From Mycobacterium sp. (GTDB lineage Bacteria > Actinomycetota > Actinomycetes > Mycobacteriales > Mycobacteriaceae), in NCBI GenBank assembly GCA_003987775.1, contig RXJD01000053.1:1-42714 (forward strand): a stretch of 42,714 nucleotides of DNA. Direction: 5' to 3'. Made by a program: the position numbers and the translations under genes. Positions 34,584 through 42,070 of the stretch are shown here, piece by piece (within the stretch, counting starts at the first letter, position 1; every line of letters begins with the position of its first letter). The notes beneath the pieces are model-generated. The model made no database searches and was not told where the DNA came from. It saw only the letters and a list, made by a program, of their open reading frames with translations.

Positions 34584-35162
34584 ATGCCGTTCCTCATCAC
34601 CCGGCTCCTCCACCTCCTCCGCCTCGCCGTCTCCATCGGCTTCCCCGTCCCCGGCAGCAGCCTGCGCGTCGCCGGCGACAGCCTCACCGGCCTGCAGGTC
34701 GTGGCCGCGGACTGGGCCGACCTGCCCCGCCTCCAGGCCTGGCTCGCCGAGAGGAAGTACGGCGGCGTGTACCTCCTCGTCGGTCGCCGCGACGGCCGCG
34801 CGAGGGTGCGGGTCGGCGAGGGCGTGAAGCTCTGGACGCGGCTCGGCGATCACAAGGCGGACCCGCAACTGGATTTCGTCGAGGAGGTCTACGCCCTCGT
34901 CTCGCCCGTCTTCCACAAGGGTGCGACGGTCTACCTCCAGGAGGCCCTGTCGGAGATCGTCCAGGCCGAGCCCGGGCTCGACTATCACAAGGGCTGCGGG
35001 CCCCTGGCCGATTTCCCCCTCGGCGAGGGCGAGCGCAAGGCGCTCGATCTCGCGATGCTGCTCGGGCTGAACCTGTTCTGCGCCGCGGGCCTGCGGGTTC
35101 TGCAACCGGGTCAGAGCCGGCTCGCCCGGCAGGTCGCCGCGCTCATGGCGGAGGCGGCGTGA
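34584..35162 (+). CDS. GIY-YIG-like domain protein
   Basis: A 192-residue protein. After a hydrophobic N-terminal stretch, residues 55-135 follow the GIY-YIG nuclease pattern in degenerate form: YGGVYLLVGRRDGRARVRVG (GVY and RVG in place of GIY and YIG), then VKLWTRLGDHKADP with Arg and His, then VYLQEALSEIVQAEPG, where Glu would be the metal ligand. The usual second Tyr is replaced, so nuclease activity is uncertain. ATG at 34584 is chosen by coding character. The stop overlaps the ATG of the next gene (TGATG), so it is co-translated with the phosphoesterase. Confidence 0.6.
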   Translation: MPFLITRLLHLLRLAVSIGFPVPGSSLRVAGDSLTGLQVVAADWADLPRLQAWLAERKYGGVYLLVGRRDGRARVRVGEGVKLWTRLGDHKADPQLDFVEEVYALVSPVFHKGATVYLQEALSEIVQAEPGLDYHKGCGPLADFPLGEGERKALDLAMLLGLNLFCAAGLRVLQPGQSRLARQVAALMAEAA

Positions 35163-36043
35163 TGACCGGCCGCACGAACCCTGCGGCGGGGGCGACCCCC
35201 GCCGGGCCGCCCGACATCCCGGCAGCGGCACCGGCATCGGTGCTGCGCGTCCAGATGATCAGCGACCTGCACGTCGACGTCGCCGATACCCGCGCGCTGA
35301 AGCTCGCCCCCGGCGCCGACCTCGTCGTCGTGGCCGGCGACACCTGCGCGGGCGCCGCGACGGCACTCGCCACCCTGCGCCGGCATATCCCTGCGCCGGT
35401 GCCGATCGTCACGGTGCTGGGCAATCACGAGCATTACGGCAGCACGATTGAGCACGAGCTCGACCGCGCCCGGGAGGCCGCCGCGCACCTCGACATCACC
35501 CTGCTGGAGGACGAGGTCGCAGAGATCCGCGGCGTCCGCTTCCTCGGCTGCACGCTCTGGACGAGCTACACCCTGTTCGGAGCGCGGCACCGGGCGGTGG
35601 CGATGGCCGCCGCGCTGCGCGGGATGAACGACCACCGGGCGATCACGATCGGGCGCGGATCGGAGCGGCAGCGGTTCCTGCCGGCCGACGCCGCCGCCCT
35701 GCATGCGGCCTCGGTCCGGTTCCTCGACACGACCCTGGCGCTGCCGTTCGAGGGGCCAAGCGTGGTGGTCACCCACCACGCCCCGCATCCGGTCTGCATC
35801 GCGCCGCGCTTCGGCCGCGATCCGCTGAGCGCCAGCTTCGCCAGCGACCTGTCGGCGCTGATCGATGCCCGGCAGCCCGCCTGCTGGATCAGCGGCCACA
35901 CCCACCACGCGGTCGATACCCGCCTCGGGGCCACCCGGCTCGTCTCGAACCCGCACGGCTACCCCGGCGAGTGCCGCGACAGCTTCGATCCCGCCCTCGT
36001 CATCGAGATCCCGCTGGCCCCGCGGGGGGAGGAATGCCCGTGA
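35162..36043 (+). CDS. Calcineurin-like metallophosphoesterase
   Basis: A 293-residue enzyme with all the family's metal motifs: D-x-H in MISDLHVDV, GD in VVVAGDTCAG, GNHE in VLGNHEHYG, a His in VVVTHHAPHP, and GHTH in CWISGHTHHAV. These bind two metal ions and hydrolyse phosphodiesters or phosphomonoesters; the substrate cannot be told. No signal peptide is present, so it should be cytosolic. The start ATG at 35162 overlaps the upstream stop, and its end overlaps the AAA-protease start by 10 bp. The order GIY-YIG, phosphoesterase, AAA protease is a tight operon. Confidence 0.88.
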   Translation: MTGRTNPAAGATPAGPPDIPAAAPASVLRVQMISDLHVDVADTRALKLAPGADLVVVAGDTCAGAATALATLRRHIPAPVPIVTVLGNHEHYGSTIEHELDRAREAAAHLDITLLEDEVAEIRGVRFLGCTLWTSYTLFGARHRAVAMAAALRGMNDHRAITIGRGSERQRFLPADAAALHAASVRFLDTTLALPFEGPSVVVTHHAPHPVCIAPRFGRDPLSASFASDLSALIDARQPACWISGHTHHAVDTRLGATRLVSNPHGYPGECRDSFDPALVIEIPLAPRGEECP

Positions 36044-38184
36044 ACCGCCAAGACGATGCATACACCCAGCCGGCGGCCGCTCCCGCCGACCTACCCGCCG
36101 ACCTCCTCTCCAGCGAAGCGGTAACGGGCGACGGTGCCCCCGTAACCGGGATGGTCGAGGGCATCGCGGACGCCGTCGCGACGGTCCTCGACCTCGACCG
36201 GGCGATCCCCGACCTCCTCGACTTCGACGGGGCCGGCGATGGCGCGGCCGTTGCCGCCGCCGATGGCGGACGCCCTGGGTGGCAGGGCTGGCGCGGCGTG
36301 CGCCGATTCGACGGCCTCGGCCAGCCGACCGAGTTGCTCGTCGAGATCGCCCTGGAAGCGGTGCTGCTGCCGCGCCTGCGTCGAGCCCTGACCAAGGCCG
36401 AGCCGGTCGTGGTGCTCGTCACCGTGCCCGGCCCGGCCTGGGTGAAGCCGGTCGAGGCGGCGATCCGGCGCGCCAGCGGCCGCCAGGCGGAGTGCATCGC
36501 CCGCGCCGTGGCGCCCCGCCCCTCCGCCGGCAGCGATCCCGATGCCGAAGCAGCCGACCTCGTCGCCCGTGGATACCCTGTGGTGGCGATCGCCCCGGAC
36601 CGGGCCTGGCTCTCGCCGCTGCTCGTGGCCGCCGCCGACCACATCCTCGCCATCCCGCCCCTCGACGCCGCTCAGGTCGCCCTCGCGATCCGCGTCTGGT
36701 GCGGGCGCCGGACGCGGGCGGTCCTGGAGCCGGGCGACCTCTCCGGGCTCGACCTGCCCGATCTCGCCGCTGCCCTGCGACCGGGGACCACCCCTTCCGC
36801 CTGCCTCGACCGGATCCGCCGGGCGAGCCGGGCCCGTCTCGGCCCGGTCGCGGGCGAGGCGGTCACCCCCCTCGACCGGCTGACCGGGTACGGCGAGGCC
36901 CATGTCTGGGCGACCCGGACGGTCGCCGACATCGCCCGGGTGCGCCGCGGCGAGATCCCGGCCTCGACCCTGGAGGGGGCCGTGCTGTTCGGGCCGCCCG
37001 GCACGGGCAAGACCCTGCTCGCCCGCTCCCTCGCCCAGGCCTCGGGCGTGATGGTCGTCGAGACCAGCGTCGGTGCGTGGTTCGCCGGCAGCCCGGGCTT
37101 CCTGGACAGCATCACCAAGCAGATCGCTCAGTTCTGCGATCGGCTCGCCCTCGCCGCCAGGCAGGACGGCTGCGCCATCGGCTTCTGCGACGAACTCGAC
37201 GCCCTGCCGAACCGCGCGCGCATGGATGAGCGCAGCGCCTCGTGGTGGAACCCCGTCGTCACCTACTGTCTCATCCGCTTCGAGAGCCTGCGCAAGGCCG
37301 GCGTCATCCTGATCGGCGCGACCAACCACCTCGACACGATCGACGCCGCCCTGCTCAGGCCGGGCCGCTTCGACCGGCAGTTCGCCATCGCCCCGCCGGA
37401 CGAGGCCGGGCGGGCGGGGATCCTGCGCGGTCACCTGGGAGAAGATCTCGCCGGAATCGACCTGACGCCGGCGGCGCGCCTGTCCTCCGGCATGACCGGC
37501 GCGACGCTGGCGGCCTGCGTGCGTGCCGCCCGATCCCGGGCGCAGGCGGCCGGGCGGCCGATGCAGCTCGCCGACCTCCTGGCCGAGATCGCCCCGGCCG
37601 AGACGCGCTCGCCCGCCCGCCTGCGCGGCGTCGCCCTGCACGAGGCCGGGCACGCCCTGGTCGCCCACCGCGCCGGCCTCACCGTCGTGCAGGTCTCGAC
37701 CCGATCCGGATCGCGGCACGACGGATCGACGGTGTTGCGCCTGTCCGATCCCACCCCCGACCGCGCCGGCCTGGAGCGGCAGGTGGTCGGCCTGCTTGCC
37801 GGGCGTGCCGCCGACGCGGTGCTCGGCGAGGGCGTCACCGCCGCGGCGAGCGCCGACCTGCGCGAGGCGACGCGCCTGCTCGCGGCGCTGCATGCCAGCC
37901 TCGGGCTCGGCGCCACCCTGCGGGCAGTCGTCGACCAGGAGCACGCCGCCGTCCTACTGCGCGAGGATCCGGCCCTCGCCGCCCTGGTCGAGGCGGACCT
38001 GCGCCGCCTGCAGGGCGTGGCCGAAGGGCTTGTGCGCGCCGACCGCGCGGCGATCCTGGCGCTCGTCGAGGCCTTGCTCGCGCGCCGCATCCTCACCGGC
38101 GACGAGGTGGCCGAGATCGCCGCCCGGCACCGGCCGCGGATCCGGGTTCCCGCCGGACGGCGGCAGCGCATGCCGGCCCCGTGA
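36034..38184 (+). CDS. Soluble FtsH-like AAA+ ATPase with M41 zinc-protease domain
   Basis: A 716-residue protein. Residues 1-300 are a large N-terminal region without a TM helix, unlike membrane-bound FtsH. The AAA+ module has Walker A (GPPGTGKT, about 319), Walker B (IGFCDELDAL), and the second region of homology (GATNHLDTIDAALLRPGRFD) with Arg finger residues. The protease module has HEAGH at about 536 (ALHEAGHALVAHRAG) and a third ligand Asp in AAASADLREATRL. It should unfold and degrade specific proteins. ATG at 36034 follows GGGGGAGGA and overlaps the phosphoesterase stop. Such accessory FtsH relatives occur on alphaproteobacterial mobile DNA; the role is unknown. Confidence 0.85.
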   Translation: MPVNRQDDAYTQPAAAPADLPADLLSSEAVTGDGAPVTGMVEGIADAVATVLDLDRAIPDLLDFDGAGDGAAVAAADGGRPGWQGWRGVRRFDGLGQPTELLVEIALEAVLLPRLRRALTKAEPVVVLVTVPGPAWVKPVEAAIRRASGRQAECIARAVAPRPSAGSDPDAEAADLVARGYPVVAIAPDRAWLSPLLVAAADHILAIPPLDAAQVALAIRVWCGRRTRAVLEPGDLSGLDLPDLAAALRPGTTPSACLDRIRRASRARLGPVAGEAVTPLDRLTGYGEAHVWATRTVADIARVRRGEIPASTLEGAVLFGPPGTGKTLLARSLAQASGVMVVETSVGAWFAGSPGFLDSITKQIAQFCDRLALAARQDGCAIGFCDELDALPNRARMDERSASWWNPVVTYCLIRFESLRKAGVILIGATNHLDTIDAALLRPGRFDRQFAIAPPDEAGRAGILRGHLGEDLAGIDLTPAARLSSGMTGATLAACVRAARSRAQAAGRPMQLADLLAEIAPAETRSPARLRGVALHEAGHALVAHRAGLTVVQVSTRSGSRHDGSTVLRLSDPTPDRAGLERQVVGLLAGRAADAVLGEGVTAAASADLREATRLLAALHASLGLGATLRAVVDQEHAAVLLREDPALAALVEADLRRLQGVAEGLVRADRAAILALVEALLARRILTGDEVAEIAARHRPRIRVPAGRRQRMPAP

Positions 38185-38252
38185 GGCCGAACGCCCTCCT
38201 CATCCTCCCTGGCATCCACAGCCCGTCGACGAATCCGAACGAGGACACTCGC

Positions 38253-38570
38253 ATGAGACCTGCGAACCTGGAACTGCACCTCGGCGTCGACGAAGCGGTG
38301 TGCCTGGAGCACGCGCTGGCCGCCTTCGACCGCCTGATCGCCGGGGCCGCCCCGGACCCGGCCGAGTTCGCCGCCGCGCCGATCCTCGGCGACTGGCACC
38401 GTGCCATCGTTCCGGCGCCCGAGCCGGTGCTGGTCGGGCAGGTCGCGGGCCACCCGCGCCTGCCCGGCGCGCGCCGCGTGGTCACCTCGCGGCTGCTCCT
38501 GCTCGACGAGACGGCCGGGTGGGCGAGGACCGTCAACCGCCTGTACCGGCTGAAGACACCGCCCCGGTGA
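38253..38570 (+). CDS. DUF6634-like small protein
   Basis: A 105-residue protein. ATG at 38253 and strong coding bias. The pattern APILGDWHRAIVP, VLVGQVAGHPRLPGARRVVT, SRLLLLDETAGWARTVNRLY RL matches what I remember of DUF6634, small proteins common in Hyphomicrobiales accessory DNA. No function is established. It is in line with the AAA-protease gene, 68 bp after it. Confidence 0.6.
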   Translation: MRPANLELHLGVDEAVCLEHALAAFDRLIAGAAPDPAEFAAAPILGDWHRAIVPAPEPVLVGQVAGHPRLPGARRVVTSRLLLLDETAGWARTVNRLYRLKTPPR

Positions 38571-38631
38571 GCGGAGCTGCACGCACCGCCGCTCAAGCCT
38601 CGCACTCGATCGGAATCACGGGGAGACAGGG

Positions 38632-39396
38632 ATGAACGAGACCGTCGTCGTCTTCGACCTGGAGACGGTTCCCGATCTCGCGGCGGTCGCCCGGGTGCAC
38701 GGGCTCGATCCTGCCGACGAGGACGCGGCTCGGGGCAAGCTCGGCACGGCCTTCCCCAAACTGATCTTCCACCGCATCGTCTGCATCGGCGCCCTCGTCG
38801 CCGAGCGGGTGGACGGGGCGTGGAAGGTCCGGGCCCTCGGCGCTCCCCACATCGGCGAGCGCTCCGAGCCGACGCTGATCGCCGACTTCGCCGCGCGGAT
38901 CGAGCGCCTGCGGCCGCGGCTGGTGAGCTTCAATGGTCACAACTTCGATCTGCCGACGATCCGCTATCGCGCGATGATCCACGGCATCGCCGCTCCGGGC
39001 CTGACCTGCCGCCCGTATTACCGGCGCTACGACGAGTCCGCCCTCGACCTCTGCGACGTTCTCGCGAACCACGATGCCCGGGCGCGGATCGGCCTCGACG
39101 CCCTGTGCCGGGCGATGGGCCTGCCCGGCAAGCCCGAGGGCATGGACGGAAGCGCCGTCGCCGACCTCGTCGCACAGGGCCGGCTCGATGAGGTCGCGGC
39201 GTACTGCCAGGCCGACGTCACCGCGACCTATCGGATCTTCCTCGCCCACGAGCATCTGCGCGGCGCTCTCTCACCGGATGAGTTTGCACGGAGCAGCGAG
39301 GATCTCGCCACGTTCCTCGCCCGCACGGCAAGCGCGACTCCTGAGGTTCCTGCGATCGCCGCTGGCGATGGTCGAACCTCAGGTTCTGCGCTCTGA
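38632..39396 (+). CDS. PolB-type 3'-5' exonuclease domain protein
   Basis: A 254-residue DEDD-family nuclease like the predicted 3'-5' exonucleases related to the DNA polymerase B proofreading domain. Exo I is VVVFDLETVPDLAAV (Asp9, Glu11), exo II LVSFNGHNFDLPTIRYRA, and exo III AAYCQADVTATYRIFLAHE. It should degrade DNA or RNA from the 3' end using two metal ions. ATG at 38632 follows GGGGAGA. It is the last gene of the plus-strand cluster that also encodes a GIY-YIG-like protein and a phosphoesterase, so the cluster has a nucleic-acid-processing theme. Confidence 0.85.
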   Translation: MNETVVVFDLETVPDLAAVARVHGLDPADEDAARGKLGTAFPKLIFHRIVCIGALVAERVDGAWKVRALGAPHIGERSEPTLIADFAARIERLRPRLVSFNGHNFDLPTIRYRAMIHGIAAPGLTCRPYYRRYDESALDLCDVLANHDARARIGLDALCRAMGLPGKPEGMDGSAVADLVAQGRLDEVAAYCQADVTATYRIFLAHEHLRGALSPDEFARSSEDLATFLARTASATPEVPAIAAGDGRTSGSAL

Positions 39397-39538
39397 CAGG
39401 AAACCATCACCGGCACCCACATCCCCGTGCGTGACGGCCGTGGCCTTCTCCGGAAGACCGCTGCTCCGCATCCCGAGCAACGGATCCGGTCCGAGGTCAC
39501 CGGCCAGATCCGCCATTGCCGAGGGCGCGCGGTCACCT

Positions 39539-40123
39539 CTATCCGCTGCGATCTCCGCCACCTCGATGAGGCGCCGGTTGCCAGATCTCGCCGGCCCCCT
39601 CGCGCCGGTTCTCGATCCTCGCCAGCACGAAGAGCAGGTCGGAGAGCCGGTTGATGTATCGGATGATCGCCGGCGTGATCGGTTCCTGGAACGCCACCTC
39701 GACGATCTCCCGCTCGGCCCGGCGTACGACGGAGCGGGCGACATGCAGCGCCGCCGCGGCGCGCGTTCCGCCGGGCAGCACGAAGGAGTCCAGAGCGGGC
39801 AGCCCCGCATTGTGACGTTCGATCGTCGCCTCGATCCAGGCGACCCGCTCGTCGGTGAACCTCGTCGGTTCGACCTTCAGGCCCCCGCGCTCCGGCCGGC
39901 ACAGGTCCGCGCCGATGTCGAACAGGTCGTTCTGGATCTGGCCGAAGATGTCGGCTGCTGCCTCGCTCACATCCAGCCGTGCGAGCCCGATGAAGGAGTT
40001 GGCTTCGTCGATCGATCCGTTGGCGGCGACCCTGATATGAAACTTCGGCAGCCGCGCCCCGTCGCCGAGCGCGGTGCGACCGTCGTCGCCCGTGCGGGTG
40101 GTGACCCGATTGATCTTGACCAT
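39539..40123 (-). CDS. Cob(I)alamin adenosyltransferase, PduO type
   Basis: A 194-residue enzyme that transfers adenosyl from ATP to cob(I)alamin, making coenzyme B12. Signature features: MVKINRVTTRTGDDGRTALG with the N-terminal ATP-binding TRTGD, RVAANGSIDEANSFIGLAR, QNDLFDIGADLCRP, FVLPGGTRAAAALHVARSVV, RRAEREIV, and INRLSDLLFVLARIENRREG. Length is normal for the trimeric PduO/MMAB family. ATG at 40123. It is convergent with the exonuclease gene, with 142 bp between that show no feature. No B12-related gene is nearby, so it looks like an extra or transferred copy. Confidence 0.92.
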   Translation of the reverse strand: MVKINRVTTRTGDDGRTALGDGARLPKFHIRVAANGSIDEANSFIGLARLDVSEAAADIFGQIQNDLFDIGADLCRPERGGLKVEPTRFTDERVAWIEATIERHNAGLPALDSFVLPGGTRAAAALHVARSVVRRAEREIVEVAFQEPITPAIIRYINRLSDLLFVLARIENRREGAGEIWQPAPHRGGGDRSG

Positions 40124-40221
40124 GGTGAATTGATGCGGAAGCGATCGGGTGTATTGCCCGCGCTCGCCTCACACCGGCATCTTACCCGCTCGCTCCAGCG
40201 CCGCAAGCGGTGTGGTTCGTT

Positions 40222-40440
40222 CTACCCCGTGACGACCTCGATCTGCTCCCGCGGGAGCGCCCTCCACCACGCATCCCGAGCACGCATCGCCTCGTAGGTC
40301 AGGCGCAGAACATGCTCGGGCCGGCGGTGGGTGGGGTCGAGCGCCGCCCACGCCTCGTTGCGCGCGACCAGCACGTCCCACGGCAGGTCGAACACCTTCC
40401 ACGCGATCGTGATGCCGTAGCGGCCCCTGGAAGCCGTTCG
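40222..40440 (-). pseudogene. 3' remnant of an unknown gene
   Basis: One minus-strand frame ending at a TAG (40224-40222) reads YGITIAWKVFDLPWDVLVAR, NEAWAALDPTHRRPEHVLRL, TYEAMRARDAWWRALPREQI, with genuine codon bias. Upstream of Tyr the frame continues only as Arg-rich non-coding sequence, and no start is found. It sits between PsiE and the adenosyltransferase genes on the same strand. I do not recognise the family. Confidence 0.4.
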
Positions 40441-40476
40441 GATCCTGGTCGCGTTCGCCGACGCGCTCGTCAGCCG

Positions 40477-41046
40477 TCAGGAGGCTGCTTGCCGTCGCGC
40501 CTGACAGCTCAGCCCCGCCCCTATCCCGGTCTCCGCCTCCCCCCGTTCCTTGCGGTCCTGATCGCGCACGAGCCAGTAGACGGCGCCCAGCGCGAGCACC
40601 GCCGCGGCGAGGCCGAGGATGGTCAGCGGCTCGACCTTCGTCGCGTCGAGGACGATGAACTTGCGCGCGAGCGCCAGCAGGGCGATCAGCACCACCGTCC
40701 GCACCTGCACGATGCTGTCGCGCCGTTGCAGCACGCCAAGGATCGTGTGGTTGAACTCCAGCGCGATCAGCACGGTGAAGATCATGCCGAACACTGCCTG
40801 GAACACGCTGTGCTCCGCCGGATCGAGCAGCCCGAAGATCAGAAGCGCCCCGATCCGGTGGCACAGATTGATCATCGCCGCGACGACGACGAGGGCGATC
40901 AGCGCCGTGAGCACGAGGGCCACCACCTCCTCGAACCGCTGGTAGAGCGTCAGGCTCGGCCAGGCCATCCGGACCTTCCGCAGCGTGTCGGCCGAGGTCC
41001 CGGCGGCCTTCCCGGCTCCCCGTCCGTCCGGATCTCCGGTCGTCAT
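40477..41046 (-). CDS. PsiE-like phosphate-starvation-inducible membrane protein
   Basis: A 189-residue membrane protein with four hydrophobic segments in the PsiE pattern: FEEVVALVLTALIALVVVAA, the loop HRIGALLIFGLLDPAEHSVF, FQAVFGMIFTVLIALEFNHT, IVQVRTVVLIALLALARKFI, and LTILGLAAAVLALGAVYWLV. The function of PsiE is not established; in E. coli it is induced by phosphate starvation. ATG at 41046 is preferred because the 70 upstream in-frame residues are Arg/Pro-rich and non-coding in look. Likely in one operon with the small gene upstream and Hsp20. Confidence 0.85.
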   Translation of the reverse strand: MTTGDPDGRGAGKAAGTSADTLRKVRMAWPSLTLYQRFEEVVALVLTALIALVVVAAMINLCHRIGALLIFGLLDPAEHSVFQAVFGMIFTVLIALEFNHTILGVLQRRDSIVQVRTVVLIALLALARKFIVLDATKVEPLTILGLAAAVLALGAVYWLVRDQDRKERGEAETGIGAGLSCQARRQAAS

Positions 41047-41083
41047 CCGTTCCACGGTCACGGTTACCGCCGCTGCGTATCCG

Positions 41084-41422
41084 TCAGGCGGCGACGGCGA
41101 CCGCGTCGGGGATCGGGGCCGGCGGCCGGGGCGGCGGCGGATCGTCGTCATCGTCGTCCCGCCTGCGCGGACGGAACGCGTCGCGGATGACACGCAGGGG
41201 CCGGCGGCGGGGCACATCCCCAGGCGCCCGGTGCGCGGCGCCGGTCCCGGCGGCATCGAGTTCGGCCAGCGCCGCGAGCACGTCGTCGACGTCCACGACG
41301 GCGGCCTTCGTGCCGGGCAACCGGCGCAAGCCCGGGAACGACGCCACCGCGTGCGCGTCGGACGCCCATTCCGCCAGGATCGCGCGCCTGTCCTCCCGCC
41401 TCAGGGCCGGATGCGCCAGCAC
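41084..41422 (-). CDS. Small conserved alphaproteobacterial protein
   Basis: A 112-residue frame: LAHPALRREDRRAILAEWAS, DAHAVASFPGLRRLPGTKAA, VVDVDDVLAALAELD, then a Pro/Asp-rich tail. The pattern matches small Hyphomicrobiales proteins often found beside hsp20. The similarity starts before the GTG at 41422 (in-frame upstream residues FGHPREV look coding), so the true start may lie upstream, but no standard start codon is present there before the frame becomes doubtful. PsiE follows 37 bp on. Function unknown. Confidence 0.6.
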   Translation of the reverse strand: MLAHPALRREDRRAILAEWASDAHAVASFPGLRRLPGTKAAVVDVDDVLAALAELDAAGTGAAHRAPGDVPRRRPLRVIRDAFRPRRRDDDDDDPPPPRPPAPIPDAVAVAA

Positions 41423-41590
41423 CTCGCGCGGGTGGCCGAATACGTCGCCGGGCCTGGCGAGCGCCAGGGCCGCATCGGCCTCGACGGTTGTCTCTCGAAC
41501 CTCCTCGCAAACCTCCTCGAACGGCCAAAGCCTGCGGGCCGGGCTGCCGTCACGCAGTCCGGCCCGTGTGCGTAAGGAACGGCGGTGCGG

Positions 41591-42070
41591 TCAGGCGGCG
41601 GCCTGGTGGGCGACCTGCGCGGGCGCGTTGTCCTGGCCGGACGCATCCTGCCGGCCGCCGATGGCGATGCGGCGAGGCTTGAGCGCCTCCGGCACCTCGC
41701 GCACGAGGTCGACGGTGAGCAGGCCGTTCTCCAGGCGCGCGCCCGTCACCCTGACGTGGTCGGCGAGGCTGAAGCTCTGCCGGAACTGCCGGGCGGCGAT
41801 CCCATGGTGCAGGAACTGCCGGGCCGCCTCGGCGTCCTTGCGCTGGCCGGAGATCAGCAGGGCATTCCCGTTCTGGGTGAGCTCGATCTCGTCCTGCGCG
41901 AAGCCGGCGACGGCGAGCGTGATGCGGTAGCCGTCCTCGGCGACCTTCTCGATGTCGTAGGGTGGCCAGTTCGCCGGGCTCTCGGCGCGGTTGGCCTGGT
42001 CCATCATGTCGAACAGCCGGTCGAAGCCGACCGTCGAGCGGTAGAGAGGCGCAAAGTCGATCGTCCTCAT
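41591..42070 (-). CDS. Hsp20 / alpha-crystallin small heat shock protein
   Basis: A 159-residue ATP-independent chaperone that holds unfolded proteins. It begins MRTIDFAPLYRSTVGFDRLF, typical of IbpA/HspD proteins, and has the alpha-crystallin domain at about 35-130: PPYDIEKVAEDGYRITLAVA, GFAQDEIELTQNGNALLISG, and ARLENGLLTVDLVREVPEAL with the conserved GxL motif. The IAARQF motif lies in between. ATG at 42070 follows GGAGGA with 8 bp spacing. The 5' leader could carry a ROSE-type thermosensor, as is common for alphaproteobacterial hsp20 genes, but I could not fold it by eye with confidence. Confidence 0.93.
   Translation of the reverse strand: MRTIDFAPLYRSTVGFDRLFDMMDQANRAESPANWPPYDIEKVAEDGYRITLAVAGFAQDEIELTQNGNALLISGQRKDAEAARQFLHHGIAARQFRQSFSLADHVRVTGARLENGLLTVDLVREVPEALKPRRIAIGGRQDASGQDNAPAQVAHQAAA

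Noticed and set aside
36091-37944. 617-residue minus-strand frame opposite the AAA protease
   Set aside because: Gly/Arg/Asp-rich shadow with no motif; the plus strand has Walker and HEAGH motifs.
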